The notes: generated from the sequence alone by a model not told the origin. 64,000 nt of DNA from Hymenobacter sp. YIM 151500-1 (GCF_025979885.1 NZ_CP110139.1:434001-498000); one strand, 5' to 3'; shown: positions 8,160-16,477, counted from the first letter of the stretch. Program-made: numbers and translations.

Positions 8160-9059
8160 TTAGCCACGGCCGCCGCGCTGGTTGCGCCGCCGAAACAGGT
8201 TCACCAGCTGGGGAACGAAGTCGGTGTCGGTGGCAATGGACAGGTACTCGGTGCGGTGGCGACGGCAGATCTGCCCGATTTGCTCCCGGTTTTGCTCGTA
8301 GGTGGCCCGGTAGCGGCTGCGGAATGCCTCCGACGACGTATTCACCCACACCGTGCGCCCCGATTCCTGGTCCAGGAGCGGCACGATGCCCAGGGGCGGA
8401 AATTCCCGCTCCCGCTGGTCGAGCAATTGCAGCACCACCAGGTCGTGCTTGCGGGCCAGCATGGTCAGCTCCCGCTCGTAGGCGGTGTCGATGAAGTCAG
8501 AAATCAGCAGCACAATGGTGCGGCGCTTGAGCAGGCCCAGCGCCTGCTTGATGCCGGCGGCTACGGCCGTCTGGCGGCTCTGGGGCTCCAGGGCAAACAG
8601 GCGCTTGATGAGGGCGTAAGCGTGGCGGATGCCCTTGCCGGGGGCCAGGTACAGCTCTTTCTGGTCGGTGAAGGCCAGGATGCCGAGCTGGGCGTCCTGG
8701 CGGGCGGCGGCCAGGGCCAACACCCCGCAGATGTCGCGCCCCACGTCGATTTTGCGGCGGCTGGCGGCCCCCACCTGCTGGGAGGCACTCACGTCGAGCA
8801 GCAAGAGCACCTGCTGCTCCCGCTCCTCCTTATAGGTCTTGACGAAGGTGCCGTGGCCCTTGCTGGATACGGCCCAGTCAATGGCTCGCACTTCGTCGCC
8901 GTACTGGTAGAGGCGCACGTCGTCGAACTCCAGGCCCGTGCCCTTAAACACGGAGTGGAAGTCGCCCTGGAGCTGGGCATCCACGGCCTTGAGGATGCGG
9001 ATTTCCATTTGGCGAAGCTTGCGCACCAGCTGCTGAAACGGGGAGGCGGCGGGTTTCAT
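8160..9059 (-). CDS. DUF58 domain protein (Bat/MoxR-associated)
   Basis: 299 residues with start ATG 9059. The DUF58 signature GTGLEFDDVRLYQYGDEVRA is followed by IDWAVSSKGHGTFVKTY. A VWA-like fold follows, with LLLLDVSASQ as its metal-site strand and LISDFIDT further on. DUF58 proteins sit in moxR operons and are thought to act with the MoxR AAA+ ATPase on the VWA complex, but no moxR is adjacent. The stop codon overlaps or abuts the next gene, so translation is probably coupled. It is divergent from the DUF4296 lipoprotein gene across 37 bp. Confidence 0.88.
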   Translation of the reverse strand: MKPAASPFQQLVRKLRQMEIRILKAVDAQLQGDFHSVFKGTGLEFDDVRLYQYGDEVRAIDWAVSSKGHGTFVKTYKEEREQQVLLLLDVSASQQVGAASRRKIDVGRDICGVLALAAARQDAQLGILAFTDQKELYLAPGKGIRHAYALIKRLFALEPQSRQTAVAAGIKQALGLLKRRTIVLLISDFIDTAYERELTMLARKHDLVVLQLLDQREREFPPLGIVPLLDQESGRTVWVNTSSEAFRSRYRATYEQNREQIGQICRRHRTEYLSIATDTDFVPQLVNLFRRRNQRGGRG

Positions 9060-9083
9060 TCCGGCTAAACTACGGGTTCCTCT

Positions 9084-9091
9084 TAACTTTA
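9084..9091 (+). promoter_or_regulatory. Likely -7 element for the DUF4296 gene
   Basis: TAACTTTA differs from TAnnTTTG only at the last base. It lies 5 bp before the GTG start, suggesting a nearly leaderless transcript. Confidence 0.35.
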
Positions 9092-9096
9092 CGGCT

Positions 9097-9474
9097 GTGA
9101 AAAAACATACGGTTTGCGCCCTGTTGCTGCTCGGGCTGGGGGCGGCTGCCTGCCAGAAGCCCGAAGAAGTGGTGCCGCCCGCCCGCCTCATTCCCCGCGA
9201 CCAACTGGTGCGCCTGCTCATCGACCTGCACACCCTGGAGGCGCAGGTCGATGCCAGCGCCCTGCCGCCCGACTCGGGCCGGGCCTTGTTCCGGGTTCAG
9301 CAGCAGCAGCTGTACCGCCGCCTCAACGTCACCGACTCGGCCTTTCAGCAAAGCTACCGCTACTACGCCATCCACGACAAGGACCTGGACGAAATCTACG
9401 CCATCGTCATCGACAGCCTGGCCCTGCGCGAGTCGCGCCGCCAAACGCCCGGCACCCCGCCCCCGCATCGGTGA
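9097..9474 (+). CDS. DUF4296 lipoprotein
   Basis: 125 residues starting at GTG 9097, the only start placing the signal peptide correctly (MKKHTVCALLLLGLGAAAC). The Cys at 19 is a plausible lipobox. The mature part has the DUF4296 features: IPRDQLVRLLIDLHTLEAQV, then LYRRLNVTDSAFQQSYRYY, and a helical tail. DUF4296 proteins are short, all-alpha lipoproteins of Bacteroidota with no known activity. It is transcribed alone, divergent from the Bat operon. Confidence 0.85.
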   Translation: MKKHTVCALLLLGLGAAACQKPEEVVPPARLIPRDQLVRLLIDLHTLEAQVDASALPPDSGRALFRVQQQQLYRRLNVTDSAFQQSYRYYAIHDKDLDEIYAIVIDSLALRESRRQTPGTPPPHR

Positions 9475-9704
9475 GTGAGGTGGTAAAGGGTGACAGGTGA
9501 CACGTAATACGTAACAAGGGATAGGCATCAGGTAACAAGTGAGAGGTAAATAAGCCCGTCATGCTGAGCTTGTCGAAGCATCTCTCCCGCTTTGTTGCGG
9601 ATGGTTGCTTCGTCCTCACGATTGAGTTAGCCCGCGGGAGAGATGCTTCGACTTCGCCTCCGGCTCCGCTCAGCAGGACGGTTTACCTATCACCTGTCAC
9701 CTCC
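9475..9704. repeat. Composite repeat with heptamer arms (copy 4)
   Basis: The left arm (about 9485-9547) is made of 7-bp units such as GGTGACA and GGTAACA. The right arm (9684-9704) is the inverse (TTACCTATCACCTGTCACC). The core halves lie at 9559-9591 and 9639-9681. It shares its core with the octamer-armed copies but has unrelated arms. Confidence 0.75.
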
Positions 9705-10037
9705 TCACGCTAGGCGGCTGCCGTTGGGCACCGGCGCGACCAGCGTAGCCAGCACAATGTGGCCGTCGGCGTCCGGGGCACCCGTGACGAGGACTTCGGA
9801 GAGAAACTTGCCGATTTGCTTGGGCGGGAAATTGACCACGCACAGCACTTGCTGGCCCACCAGGTCGGCAGGCTGGTAGTGGTGGGTAATCTGGGCGCTG
9901 GACCTTTTCTGGCCGATTTCAGGCCCCAGGTCGATAAGCAGCTGGTAAGCCGGCTTGCGCGCCTGCGGAAACTCCCGCGCTTCGAGGATAGTGCCTGCGC
10001 GCAGGTCCACGCGTTCAAAATCAGCCCAGGTTATCAT
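9705..10037 (-). CDS. csaA: CsaA-type tRNA-binding domain protein
   Basis: 110 residues with start ATG 10037 ([20 protein letters not shown]). It is a single OB-fold tRNA_bind domain with the family motifs [38 protein letters not shown] and the C-terminal PVPNGSRL. CsaA is a small dimeric tRNA- or peptide-binding protein with proposed chaperone activity. It is flanked on both sides by composite repeats with matching heptamer arms, so it sits alone as a single-gene unit. Confidence 0.92.
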   Translation of the reverse strand: MITWADFERVDLRAGTILEAREFPQARKPAYQLLIDLGPEIGQKRSSAQITHHYQPADLVGQQVLCVVNFPPKQIGKFLSEVLVTGAPDADGHIVLATLVAPVPNGSRLA

Positions 10038-10275
10038 ATGGTGATGAGGTAACAGGTGACAGGTAACAGGTGACACGTAGAACAGCCATGCTGAACTTGC
10101 CGAAGCATCTCTGCCGCTTGGTTGGGCCCTCCGTAGCCCAGGGGTTAACCCCTGGGCTATGCAGCGCAAGCCGTTTGCACGATTGAGATTAGCCCTTAGG
10201 AGAGATACTTCGGCTATGGCTCCGCTCAGCATTAACGTTCTAAGTGTCACCTGTCACCTGTTACCTCATCACCAC
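10038..10275. repeat. Composite repeat with heptamer arms (copy 5)
   Basis: The arms are 7-bp units (AGGTAACAGGTGAC at 10047-10078; inverse GTCACCTGTCACCTGTTACC at about 10247-10266). The core halves lie at about 10088-10115 and 10198-10236. The inner palindrome CCCAGGGGTTAACCCCTGGG at about 10137-10157 is the same as in copy 1. Confidence 0.8.
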
Positions 10276-10830
10276 TCACCGCGACGCGAACTGCTCTAGC
10301 TGCTGGAGCTTCTGCTGGACTTGCTGCTCCCAGTATTGCTGGCGGGGCTGGTTGAGGCCGTGGTTGGTTTCCTGGTCGTAACGGGCTTCTTCGCGCTGCC
10401 ACTCCAGAAAGGAGGCCTTGGTGAGGTTACCGAAGGCCGGCTGCAGGCGCTGGCAGTCCAGCTTCACCAGGCTCAGGCGCTGGCGGAGCTTGCGGGCGTG
10501 CAGCTCGGTGAGGTCGAAGTGCAGCTGCTCGTGGCGCAGCAGGTTGGCCGAAGCGCGGGCCGGGTCGCGCACCCACGACTCGGCGGGCACAAACACGGCC
10601 GTTACCTGAGCCGAAAATTTGAAATCGGTGCAGCCCACTTTAGCGTCGATGGTGGAGGAGGTAAGGGCCGCCAGCCGGTCGGTTTTGGGGCGGCTTTTGA
10701 AGTCGGCCCAGGTGAGGGGGCGGTCTGCGCGCCATTCCAGCGCCTCGGGCGCGGCGGGCTTAGCGGCCGAGTCTGCCGGGCCCTGGGCGAGGGCCGCAAC
10801 CAGCAGGGGTAAGAGAAAAAGTGAGAACAT
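10276..10830 (-). CDS. DUF922-like secreted putative zinc protease
   Basis: 184 residues from ATG 10830, with signal peptide MFSLFLLPLLVAALAQG. The mature protein has LTWADFKSRP (a DUF922-type opening) and an HExxH-like motif inside LLRHEQLHFDLTELHARKLR, consistent with the predicted Zn-dependent protease annotation of DUF922. The C-terminal 40 residues are a Gln-rich helix (YWEQQVQQKLQQLEQF). The catalytic role is inferred from the motif alone. It lies 71 bp after the MATE stop on the same strand. Confidence 0.7.
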   Translation of the reverse strand: MFSLFLLPLLVAALAQGPADSAAKPAAPEALEWRADRPLTWADFKSRPKTDRLAALTSSTIDAKVGCTDFKFSAQVTAVFVPAESWVRDPARASANLLRHEQLHFDLTELHARKLRQRLSLVKLDCQRLQPAFGNLTKASFLEWQREEARYDQETNHGLNQPRQQYWEQQVQQKLQQLEQFASR

Positions 10831-10901
10831 GCGGTGGGAAGAGCTAAGGGCTGGCTCCGGAACGTGGCCGGCAACCCAGCCGCGCACCCGGCGGTGGCAC
10901 T

Positions 10902-12272
10902 CTAACGCACGGCCAGGGCTGCTTCGTTCATGGGGGCCGCCACAAAGGGCCGCCGCCGGAAGCGCACCAGCAGCAGGGCGGCTACCAGCGTGAGGCCGGT
11001 GAGCAAGCCCACCCACACGCCGGCTGCGCCCCAGCCCGCCCGGAAACCCAGCACATAACCCAGGGGCAGGGCCACTACCCAGTACGCCAGCAACGCCACC
11101 ACCGAAGGCACTTTCACGTCTTCCAGGCCGCGCAGGGCACCCAGCCCCACCACCTGCAAGCCATCCGACACCTGAAAAGCCGCCGCAATCAGCAGCAAGG
11201 CCGCCGCCTGCGCCACCACGGCCGGGTCATGGTTGTAGTACAGCGGAATACGAAGGCGGCCCAGCACCAGCAGCAGCCCCATCAGACTCATAAACCCAAA
11301 CGTAAGCCAGTACGCCGCCAGGCCCGCCTGGCGGGCCTCCGGGCCATCCTGCTGGCCGTAGTACTTGCCCACCCGGATGGTAGCCGCCGCCCCAATGCCG
11401 CTGGCCGCCATGTACGTCACGGAAGCCACGTTGATGGCAATCTGGTGGGCCGCTAGCTGCGTGGCGCCCAGCCAGCCAATCATGATGGCCGAGAAGCTGA
11501 ACGCGCCCATTTCAAACATCATCTGCACCCCGATGGGCGTGCCCAGGCCCAGGAGGCGGTGCAGGCCGGGCGCGTCGGGCAGTAGGCGCTGGGCGGCGGC
11601 TTGGCGGTACGGTTGCAGGCGTACGGCGCGCAGCACGTAGGCAGCCATGAGCAAGGCCATGAGCCCGCGGGCCAGCAGCGTGGCCCAGGCCGCCCCCATC
11701 ATCCCTAGCTCCGGCAGCCCCAGCCGGCCAAACACCAGCCCGTAGCACAGCACGGCATTCAGCAGGTTGGCCTGCACCGATAGCAGCATGGCCTGGCGCG
11801 TCAGGCCTAGTCCTTCGGCAAACTGCTTGAAGCCCTGAAACAGCATCAGCGGCAGCAACGACAAAAACATAACCCGCACCCAGGGCGCGGCCAGGGCCAC
11901 CACCTCGGCCGGCTGATTGAGGTAGGGCAGCAGGGGCGGCACCACGAGGCCAAACAAAGCCAGCACCGCACCCGCCGCCGCGCACAGCCACACCCCGTTT
12001 ACCAGCAGCCGGCCCAGCGCGGCCACGTCGCGGCGGCCGTCGGCGGCGGCCACCAGGGGCGTGATGCCCATAGCCAACCCCAGGCCCAGCACCATCACCA
12101 CCGTGCTGACACTAACGCTCAATGACACCGCCGCCAGGGGCACTTTGCCCGTTTGGCCCACCACCATGCTGTCTACCACATTCACCAGCACGTGGCCCAA
12201 CTGGCTGAGCATAACCGGGTAAGCCAAAGACAAGGTAGGCCGCAGATGAGCACGCAGGGAAGCTGGGGACAT
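10902..12272 (-). CDS. MATE family multidrug/metabolite efflux transporter
   Basis: 456 residues from ATG 12272, the usual MATE length, with about 12 predicted membrane segments. MATE landmarks are SLAYPVMLSQLGHVLVNVVD (TM1), VDSMVVGQ, and the second-half repeat beginning LGLGTPIGVQMMFEMGAF. This is the NorM/DinF-type cation-coupled antiporter family; the substrate is not predictable. The preceding ORF ends 43 bp upstream, so read-through from the ergothioneine-type operon is possible. A -7 element near the end of that ORF suggests the gene also has its own promoter. Confidence 0.9.
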   Translation of the reverse strand: MSPASLRAHLRPTLSLAYPVMLSQLGHVLVNVVDSMVVGQTGKVPLAAVSLSVSVSTVVMVLGLGLAMGITPLVAAADGRRDVAALGRLLVNGVWLCAAAGAVLALFGLVVPPLLPYLNQPAEVVALAAPWVRVMFLSLLPLMLFQGFKQFAEGLGLTRQAMLLSVQANLLNAVLCYGLVFGRLGLPELGMMGAAWATLLARGLMALLMAAYVLRAVRLQPYRQAAAQRLLPDAPGLHRLLGLGTPIGVQMMFEMGAFSFSAIMIGWLGATQLAAHQIAINVASVTYMAASGIGAAATIRVGKYYGQQDGPEARQAGLAAYWLTFGFMSLMGLLLVLGRLRIPLYYNHDPAVVAQAAALLLIAAAFQVSDGLQVVGLGALRGLEDVKVPSVVALLAYWVVALPLGYVLGFRAGWGAAGVWVGLLTGLTLVAALLLVRFRRRPFVAAPMNEAALAVR

Positions 12273-12296
12273 GACAACACGAAGAACAGGCGGCCC

Positions 12297-12304
12297 CAAA
12301 GGTA
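12297..12304 (-). promoter_or_regulatory. -7 element for the MATE gene
   Basis: On the minus strand this reads TACCTTTG, a perfect TAnnTTTG, 24 bp before the MATE start. No -33 TTG was found at the expected distance. Confidence 0.45.
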
Positions 12305-12315
12305 CGGGGCCGAAA

Positions 12316-13428
12316 CTACGCTTCCCGCAGGCACTGGCTGGCCAGCAGGGCGTGGGTGAAGTGGGTGAGGCCGGCGCGCAGTACCGGCTCGGGCACGGCG
12401 TAGGAAAGGCGCACAAACCCCGGCGCGCCGCACTGGGCGCCATCCACCACCTCAACCCCGGCGGCCAGCAAGCGGGCCACCAAGTCGGCGGAGGCTTTGC
12501 CGGGCGGCAGGCCGGGCCGGAGGTAGGCGCGCAGGTCGGGGAAGGCGTAGTAGGTGGCTTCGGGCTGCACGGGCGGTACCTGGGGCAGAGCGGCCAGGCG
12601 CTCCAGTAGGCGCTGCCGGTTGCGGTGCAGCTGGTTGATAAGGCCGCTGGCAATACCCGGGGCAGCCCGCGTAGCGGCCAGGGCGGCATGCTGATTCGGC
12701 ATGGGCACGGCCGCGCCGGTGGCCTGCTGCCAGGCCGCGCAGGCCCGCGCCACGACCGGCGGCGCCACCAGGTAGCCCACGCCCCAGCCCACCAGCGCCA
12801 GCGACTTGCTGAAGCCGTTCACCACCAGATGCCGCCCGTGCGGGTCAGGAAAGTCGAGCAGGGACGGTACGGGCTGAGTGCCGAAGGTGATGAGGTCGTA
12901 GATTTCATCGGCCAGCACGTACAGGTCGGGGAAGGCGCCGGTGACGCGCAGCAGCTCGGCCAGAGCCTCGGCGTGGTACACGCGGCCGGTAGGGTTGTTG
13001 GGGTTGGAGAAAAGCAGCACCCTAGTGCGGGGCGTGAGGGCGGCCCGCAGCTGGTCAGGGTCCAGCTCATAGTTGGTGGCGGGGTTCAGGGCCAGCTCAC
13101 GCAGCGTAGCGCCGGCCTGGGCCACGAGGTCGGCAAACCCAAACCAGTTGGGCGTGAGCAGCAGCACTTCGTCGCCGGGGCGCAGCACGGCCCGCAGCAA
13201 GGCAAACAGGGCCGCTTTGGCTCCGGGCGTGATAATCACCTGACTCAGGCAGATGTGGCCGTCGGCGGGCAGGTAGCGCCGGGCCAGGGCCTCGCGCAGG
13301 GGGGGCAGGCCGGCCGCTTCGCCCAGGGGCAGCTGACCGGCCCGGATGGCGCGTACCGCCGCCTCCGTCGCCACCGTCGGGGTCAGGAAAGAGCCATAGC
13401 CCGAGGCCAGGCTAACAGTATCAGACAT
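12316..13428 (-). CDS. Class I/II PLP-dependent aminotransferase or C-S lyase-like enzyme
   Basis: 370 residues, full length for fold-type I aminotransferases. Key sites: NPNNPTG at 142-148, DEIYD at 174-178, the PLP lysine in NGFSKSLAL (K208), and the C-terminal substrate-carboxylate Arg in FVRLSYAV. The motif normally read as GWRVGY is GWGVGY at 214-219, so the Arg that usually contacts the PLP phosphate is replaced by Gly. It follows egtD by 28 bp on the same strand. Position suggests it could supply the PLP-dependent C-S lyase step of ergothioneine synthesis, normally done by EgtE; that is inference. A plain aspartate/aromatic aminotransferase is the alternative. Confidence 0.8.
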   Translation of the reverse strand: MSDTVSLASGYGSFLTPTVATEAAVRAIRAGQLPLGEAAGLPPLREALARRYLPADGHICLSQVIITPGAKAALFALLRAVLRPGDEVLLLTPNWFGFADLVAQAGATLRELALNPATNYELDPDQLRAALTPRTRVLLFSNPNNPTGRVYHAEALAELLRVTGAFPDLYVLADEIYDLITFGTQPVPSLLDFPDPHGRHLVVNGFSKSLALVGWGVGYLVAPPVVARACAAWQQATGAAVPMPNQHAALAATRAAPGIASGLINQLHRNRQRLLERLAALPQVPPVQPEATYYAFPDLRAYLRPGLPPGKASADLVARLLAAGVEVVDGAQCGAPGFVRLSYAVPEPVLRAGLTHFTHALLASQCLREA

Positions 13429-13456
13429 AAGAACAAGCAGAGAAGCACCACGCAGG

Positions 13457-14560
13457 CTATCCGGCCGGCCGCAAAATCACGTCGGCGAAAAAGTCCTGCG
13501 CATCGGTAAATATCTCCTGTACCGCCAAGCCAGCGGCAGCGGCTACCTCCCCAATGCCGGGGCAGGTAAACTTGTAGGAGTTTTCCGTATGAAGCATTTC
13601 CCAGGCCGCAAAGTTCACGGTCCAGTCAAGCTCGGCAAAATGCACGCGCTGGGTCCGGGTGCTCACCAGAAACGAGCGGACGGCCCCATCCAGGGGGTTA
13701 TAGTCGGTGTAGTGCTGCCAGTGGGCCAGGTCGAAGTCAGCGCCCAGCTCCCGGTTGAGGCGGCGCAGCAGGTTGAGGTTGAAGGCCGCCGTCACGCCCC
13801 GGCTGTCGTCGTAGGCCGCCCGAATCAGGCGCGGGTCTTTCTGCAAATCGAAGCCGATGAGCAGCCGGTCGTCGGGGGTAAGCGGGCGGGCCAGGCGCTG
13901 CAAAAACTGCTGGCGGGCGTCGGGCAGGAAGTTGCCGATGTTGGACCCCAGAAACAGCACGGCTTTGCGGCCAGGACGGGCAGCCATCAGCGTGAGGGCG
14001 TCGGCGTAGTCGGCCTGCACGGGCTCCACGCGCAGCGCGGGCAGCTCCCGGCTTAGGTCGGCGGCCAGCCCGGCCAGCGCCGCCGCCGAAATATCTACCG
14101 GCACGTAGGTGAAGCGGGCGCCGGCGTCCAGCAAGTGGCGCAGCAAAATCTTGGTTTTCAGCCCGTCGCCGGCGCCCAGCTCCAGCAGAAAAAACGGCTC
14201 CTCGGGGTCGGTGGGCCGCAGGGCCGCCCCAATAGCCGCCTGGTGACGAGTAAGCAGGGCAAACTCCGTGCGGGTAGGGTAGTACTCTGGCAAAGCCATA
14301 ATCTGCTGAAACAGCCGGCTGCCCTCATCATCGTAGAAGTACATCGACGACAACGTTTTAAAGGGCCGCGCCAGCCCCTCGCGCACGTGCCGGGCTAGTT
14401 CGGAGTTGGTTGATGGTTGGGGGTTGTTGGCTAGTGGCTGGTTGATTTTTGGGGTTGGCTGGGCGTTGTCCGGTGCTGGTTGGTGGGCGGCAGGCGGTGG
14501 TGACGCGGAGCCACCGGCCGCGTGAGCAAGCGGAGCGGGAGAGAGAGGAGTAGACGACAT
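13457..14560 (-). CDS. egtD: L-histidine N-alpha-methyltransferase EgtD
   Basis: 367 residues. EgtD uses S-adenosylmethionine to trimethylate histidine to hercynine. Motifs: SSMYFYDDEGSRLFQQI and LPEYYPTRTE near the start, the SAM site LELGAGDG at about 126-133, FLGSNIGNF, LLIGFDLQKDP, and TENSYKF, which carries the Glu/Ser pair used for histidine recognition. The first 55 residues are extra. They are Pro/Asn/Gln-rich (KINQPLANNPQPSTNSE) and encoded by a degenerate heptamer array, so the family-like part begins only at about residue 55. It lies between egtB (93 bp upstream) and the PLP enzyme. Confidence 0.93.
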   Translation of the reverse strand: MSSTPLSPAPLAHAAGGSASPPPAAHQPAPDNAQPTPKINQPLANNPQPSTNSELARHVREGLARPFKTLSSMYFYDDEGSRLFQQIMALPEYYPTRTEFALLTRHQAAIGAALRPTDPEEPFFLLELGAGDGLKTKILLRHLLDAGARFTYVPVDISAAALAGLAADLSRELPALRVEPVQADYADALTLMAARPGRKAVLFLGSNIGNFLPDARQQFLQRLARPLTPDDRLLIGFDLQKDPRLIRAAYDDSRGVTAAFNLNLLRRLNRELGADFDLAHWQHYTDYNPLDGAVRSFLVSTRTQRVHFAELDWTVNFAAWEMLHTENSYKFTCPGIGEVAAAAGLAVQEIFTDAQDFFADVILRPAG

Positions 14561-14645
14561 CGGAAAAGAAGCAAGGCAGGGGGCCAGCCCGTAGCTGGCC
14601 CATCAGCATCAAACAAAAAACCACCAACCAGTAACCATAAACTAC
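14398..14645. repeat. Heptamer-repeat arms, partly inside egtD
   Basis: Units of the GTTGGTTGATGGTTG type recur every 7 bp at 14402-14490, inside the egtD reading frame. Inverted CCAACCAG-type units follow at about 14608-14645, before the egtB stop. The arms therefore flank the egtD start region. Confidence 0.55.
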
Positions 14646-14653
14646 CTACCCCG

Positions 14654-15994
14654 CTACCGGGCCAGGCGGATGCCGGTGAACTGCCAGCGCTTGTCGGCGT
14701 GGAAGAAGTTGCGGTAGGTGAGGCGGATGTGGCTGGCCGGCGTGGCGCAGGAGCCCCCGCGCAGCACCAGCTGGTTTACCATAAACTTGCCGTTGTACTC
14801 GCCCAGAGGACCAGCCGCGCGGTGGTAGCCGGGGTAGGGGTGGTAGGCCGAATACGTCCACTCCCAGCAGTCGCCCAGCAGCTGGTGGCACTGGTCGGGG
14901 GCGGCATCCGGGGGGAGGGCCTGCGGGTCGAGGCGGTTGCTTTCCAGGAAGTTGCCGCCGTCAGGGGTGGCACCGAAGTGGCGGGCCGCAACTTCCCATT
15001 CCTGCTCGGTGGGCAGGCGGCAGCCCCGCCAGTTGGCGTAGGCATCGGCCTCGTAGAAGCTGAGGTGGGTGACGGGCGCGGCCGGCTCCACGGGCACCAG
15101 GCCGTGGTGGGTAAAACGCAGCCAGCCCCCGGCCTCGGGACGATGCACCCAGTACAGCGGCGCCTCCCAGCCCTGCTGCTGGGCCAGGTCCCATCCTTCG
15201 GCCAGCCAGTACCGGAAGTTCTGGTAGCCGCCGGCTTCCATAAACTCCAGGTATTCGGCGTTGGTTACCAGGCGGTTTTGCAGCTCAAAATCAGCTACGT
15301 AGGTGTCGTGAGGAGCCTGCTCATTGTCGAAGCAGAACCCGGCGCCCTCGTAGCCGATGCGGTGCACCCCGCCCGGCACCGGGAGCCAGGATGCTTCGCT
15401 TAATGAGGAATTAATAATTGGTAATGAAGAATTGACCGTGCATAATTCCTCATTCCTAATTCCTGCTTCTTCAGTAATAAAACTAGGGGCCAGCGGGCTG
15501 GAGCTGAGGATGTACTTGATGTCGGTAACGAGCAGCTCCTGGTGCTGCTGCTCGTGCTGCAGGCCCAGCTCAAACACACTCCCAAAGGCCGCCGGCAGCG
15601 TATCGTGCAGGGCTAGCAGCTGCTCCATTTGCTCGTCCACGTAGGCGCGGTAGGCGTACACGTCGGCCAGCGGAGGGCGGGAGAGGGTGCCCCGGTCGGC
15701 GCGGTTCACGCGGGAGCCCAGGGAGTTGTAGTAGGAGTTGAACAGGTAGGCGTAATCGGGGTGAAACACCTGGTAGCCCGGCAGAAACTCCCGTAGCAGC
15801 ATGGTTTCAAAAAACCAGGTGGTGTGGGCCAGGTGCCACTTGGGCGGGCTCACGTCGATGATGGGCTGCACCACGGTGTCTTCGGGCAGCAGGGGGCGGC
15901 ACAGGGCCTCGGTTTGCTGGCGCACGGCCCGGTAGCGGGCCACAGCAGGGGCGGCCGCGGCCACCGCCGCCGGGGCAGAAGGTAAAACGGACAT
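14654..15994 (-). CDS. egtB: Ergothioneine biosynthesis sulfoxide synthase EgtB-like
   Basis: 446 residues. The N-terminal DinB-like helical domain supplies the three-His iron site: one His in WHLAHTTWFF (about 54-57) and two in LQHEQQHQE (H147, H151). The C-terminal formylglycine-enzyme-like (SUMF) domain spans about 205-446 and ends with VLRGGSCATP and WQFTGIRLAR. EgtB couples hercynine to a thiol in an iron- and O2-dependent reaction; whether this one uses gamma-glutamylcysteine or cysteine cannot be told. Residues 174-200 are an in-frame low-GC heptamer insertion in the interdomain linker (VNSSLPIINSSLSEAS). First gene of the operon egtB-egtD-PLP enzyme. Confidence 0.9.
   Translation of the reverse strand: MSVLPSAPAAVAAAAPAVARYRAVRQQTEALCRPLLPEDTVVQPIIDVSPPKWHLAHTTWFFETMLLREFLPGYQVFHPDYAYLFNSYYNSLGSRVNRADRGTLSRPPLADVYAYRAYVDEQMEQLLALHDTLPAAFGSVFELGLQHEQQHQELLVTDIKYILSSSPLAPSFITEEAGIRNEELCTVNSSLPIINSSLSEASWLPVPGGVHRIGYEGAGFCFDNEQAPHDTYVADFELQNRLVTNAEYLEFMEAGGYQNFRYWLAEGWDLAQQQGWEAPLYWVHRPEAGGWLRFTHHGLVPVEPAAPVTHLSFYEADAYANWRGCRLPTEQEWEVAARHFGATPDGGNFLESNRLDPQALPPDAAPDQCHQLLGDCWEWTYSAYHPYPGYHRAAGPLGEYNGKFMVNQLVLRGGSCATPASHIRLTYRNFFHADKRWQFTGIRLAR
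15395..15475. repeat. Heptamer array inserted in the egtB coding region
   Basis: A/T-rich 7-bp units (AATGAGGAATTAATAATTGG) and their inverse (AATTCCTCATTCCTAATTCC) form a short inverted pair. It encodes residues 174-200 of EgtB without disrupting the frame. The base composition contrasts sharply with the GC-rich flanks. Confidence 0.75.
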
Positions 15995-16246
15995 GGCAGA
16001 AGTAGTGAAAGGCAGTGGAAAAACAACTCCGTTGGCGGACTACTGTTTTCAGTACCTACGGCGCGAGCGGGTTGAAGGTCATCCGTATTTCACGTACTGT
16101 TGCGTATTACTACGGACGAGCTGTCAGTACTATCCGGTATTTTACCCCAAATAAATGGTATTATAATTGACAATGTCGACAGATAGGTGCTCACTTGCGT
16201 TGAAGACACCAAACACATTCAAGCTCTTTTCAACTCCTTCAACGCT
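15995..16246. other. Intergenic region between egtB and the KGG gene
   Basis: Divergent promoter region of relatively low GC, with the stretch ATGGTATTATAATTGACAAT around 16154-16173. I see no gene, no terminator and no clear TAnnTTTG box. Both flanking genes must start within it. Confidence 0.4.
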
Positions 16247-16477
16247 ATGAATACCAAACAAAACACCGCCGCCTCATCGAATCAACCTGTCGCCAAACGT
16301 CCCCGCGGCTTTGCCGCCATGGACCCCGCCCAGCAGCGCCGCATTGCCAGCGAAGGCGGGCGGGCCTCGCATCAGAGTGGCCGTGGCCACCGCTTTACCT
16401 CAGAAGAAGCCCGGGCTGCCGGCCGAAAGGGGGGCCAGGCCAGCCGCGGACGCAGCAATCAGGGCGCTGCTGCCTAA
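16247..16477 (+). CDS. KGG-motif stress-induced small protein
   Basis: 76 residues from ATG 16247. It has two copies of the KGG (stress-induced acidophilic repeat) motif: GFAAMDPAQQRRIASEGGRA and FTSEEARAAGRKGGQASRG. Such proteins are small, very hydrophilic, glycine- and arginine-rich, and induced by general or starvation stress in other bacteria; the mechanism is unknown. The frame extends upstream to 16187 with no family-like sequence, so the ATG is preferred. A strong terminator follows. Confidence 0.85.
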   Translation: MNTKQNTAASSNQPVAKRPRGFAAMDPAQQRRIASEGGRASHQSGRGHRFTSEEARAAGRKGGQASRGRSNQGAAA

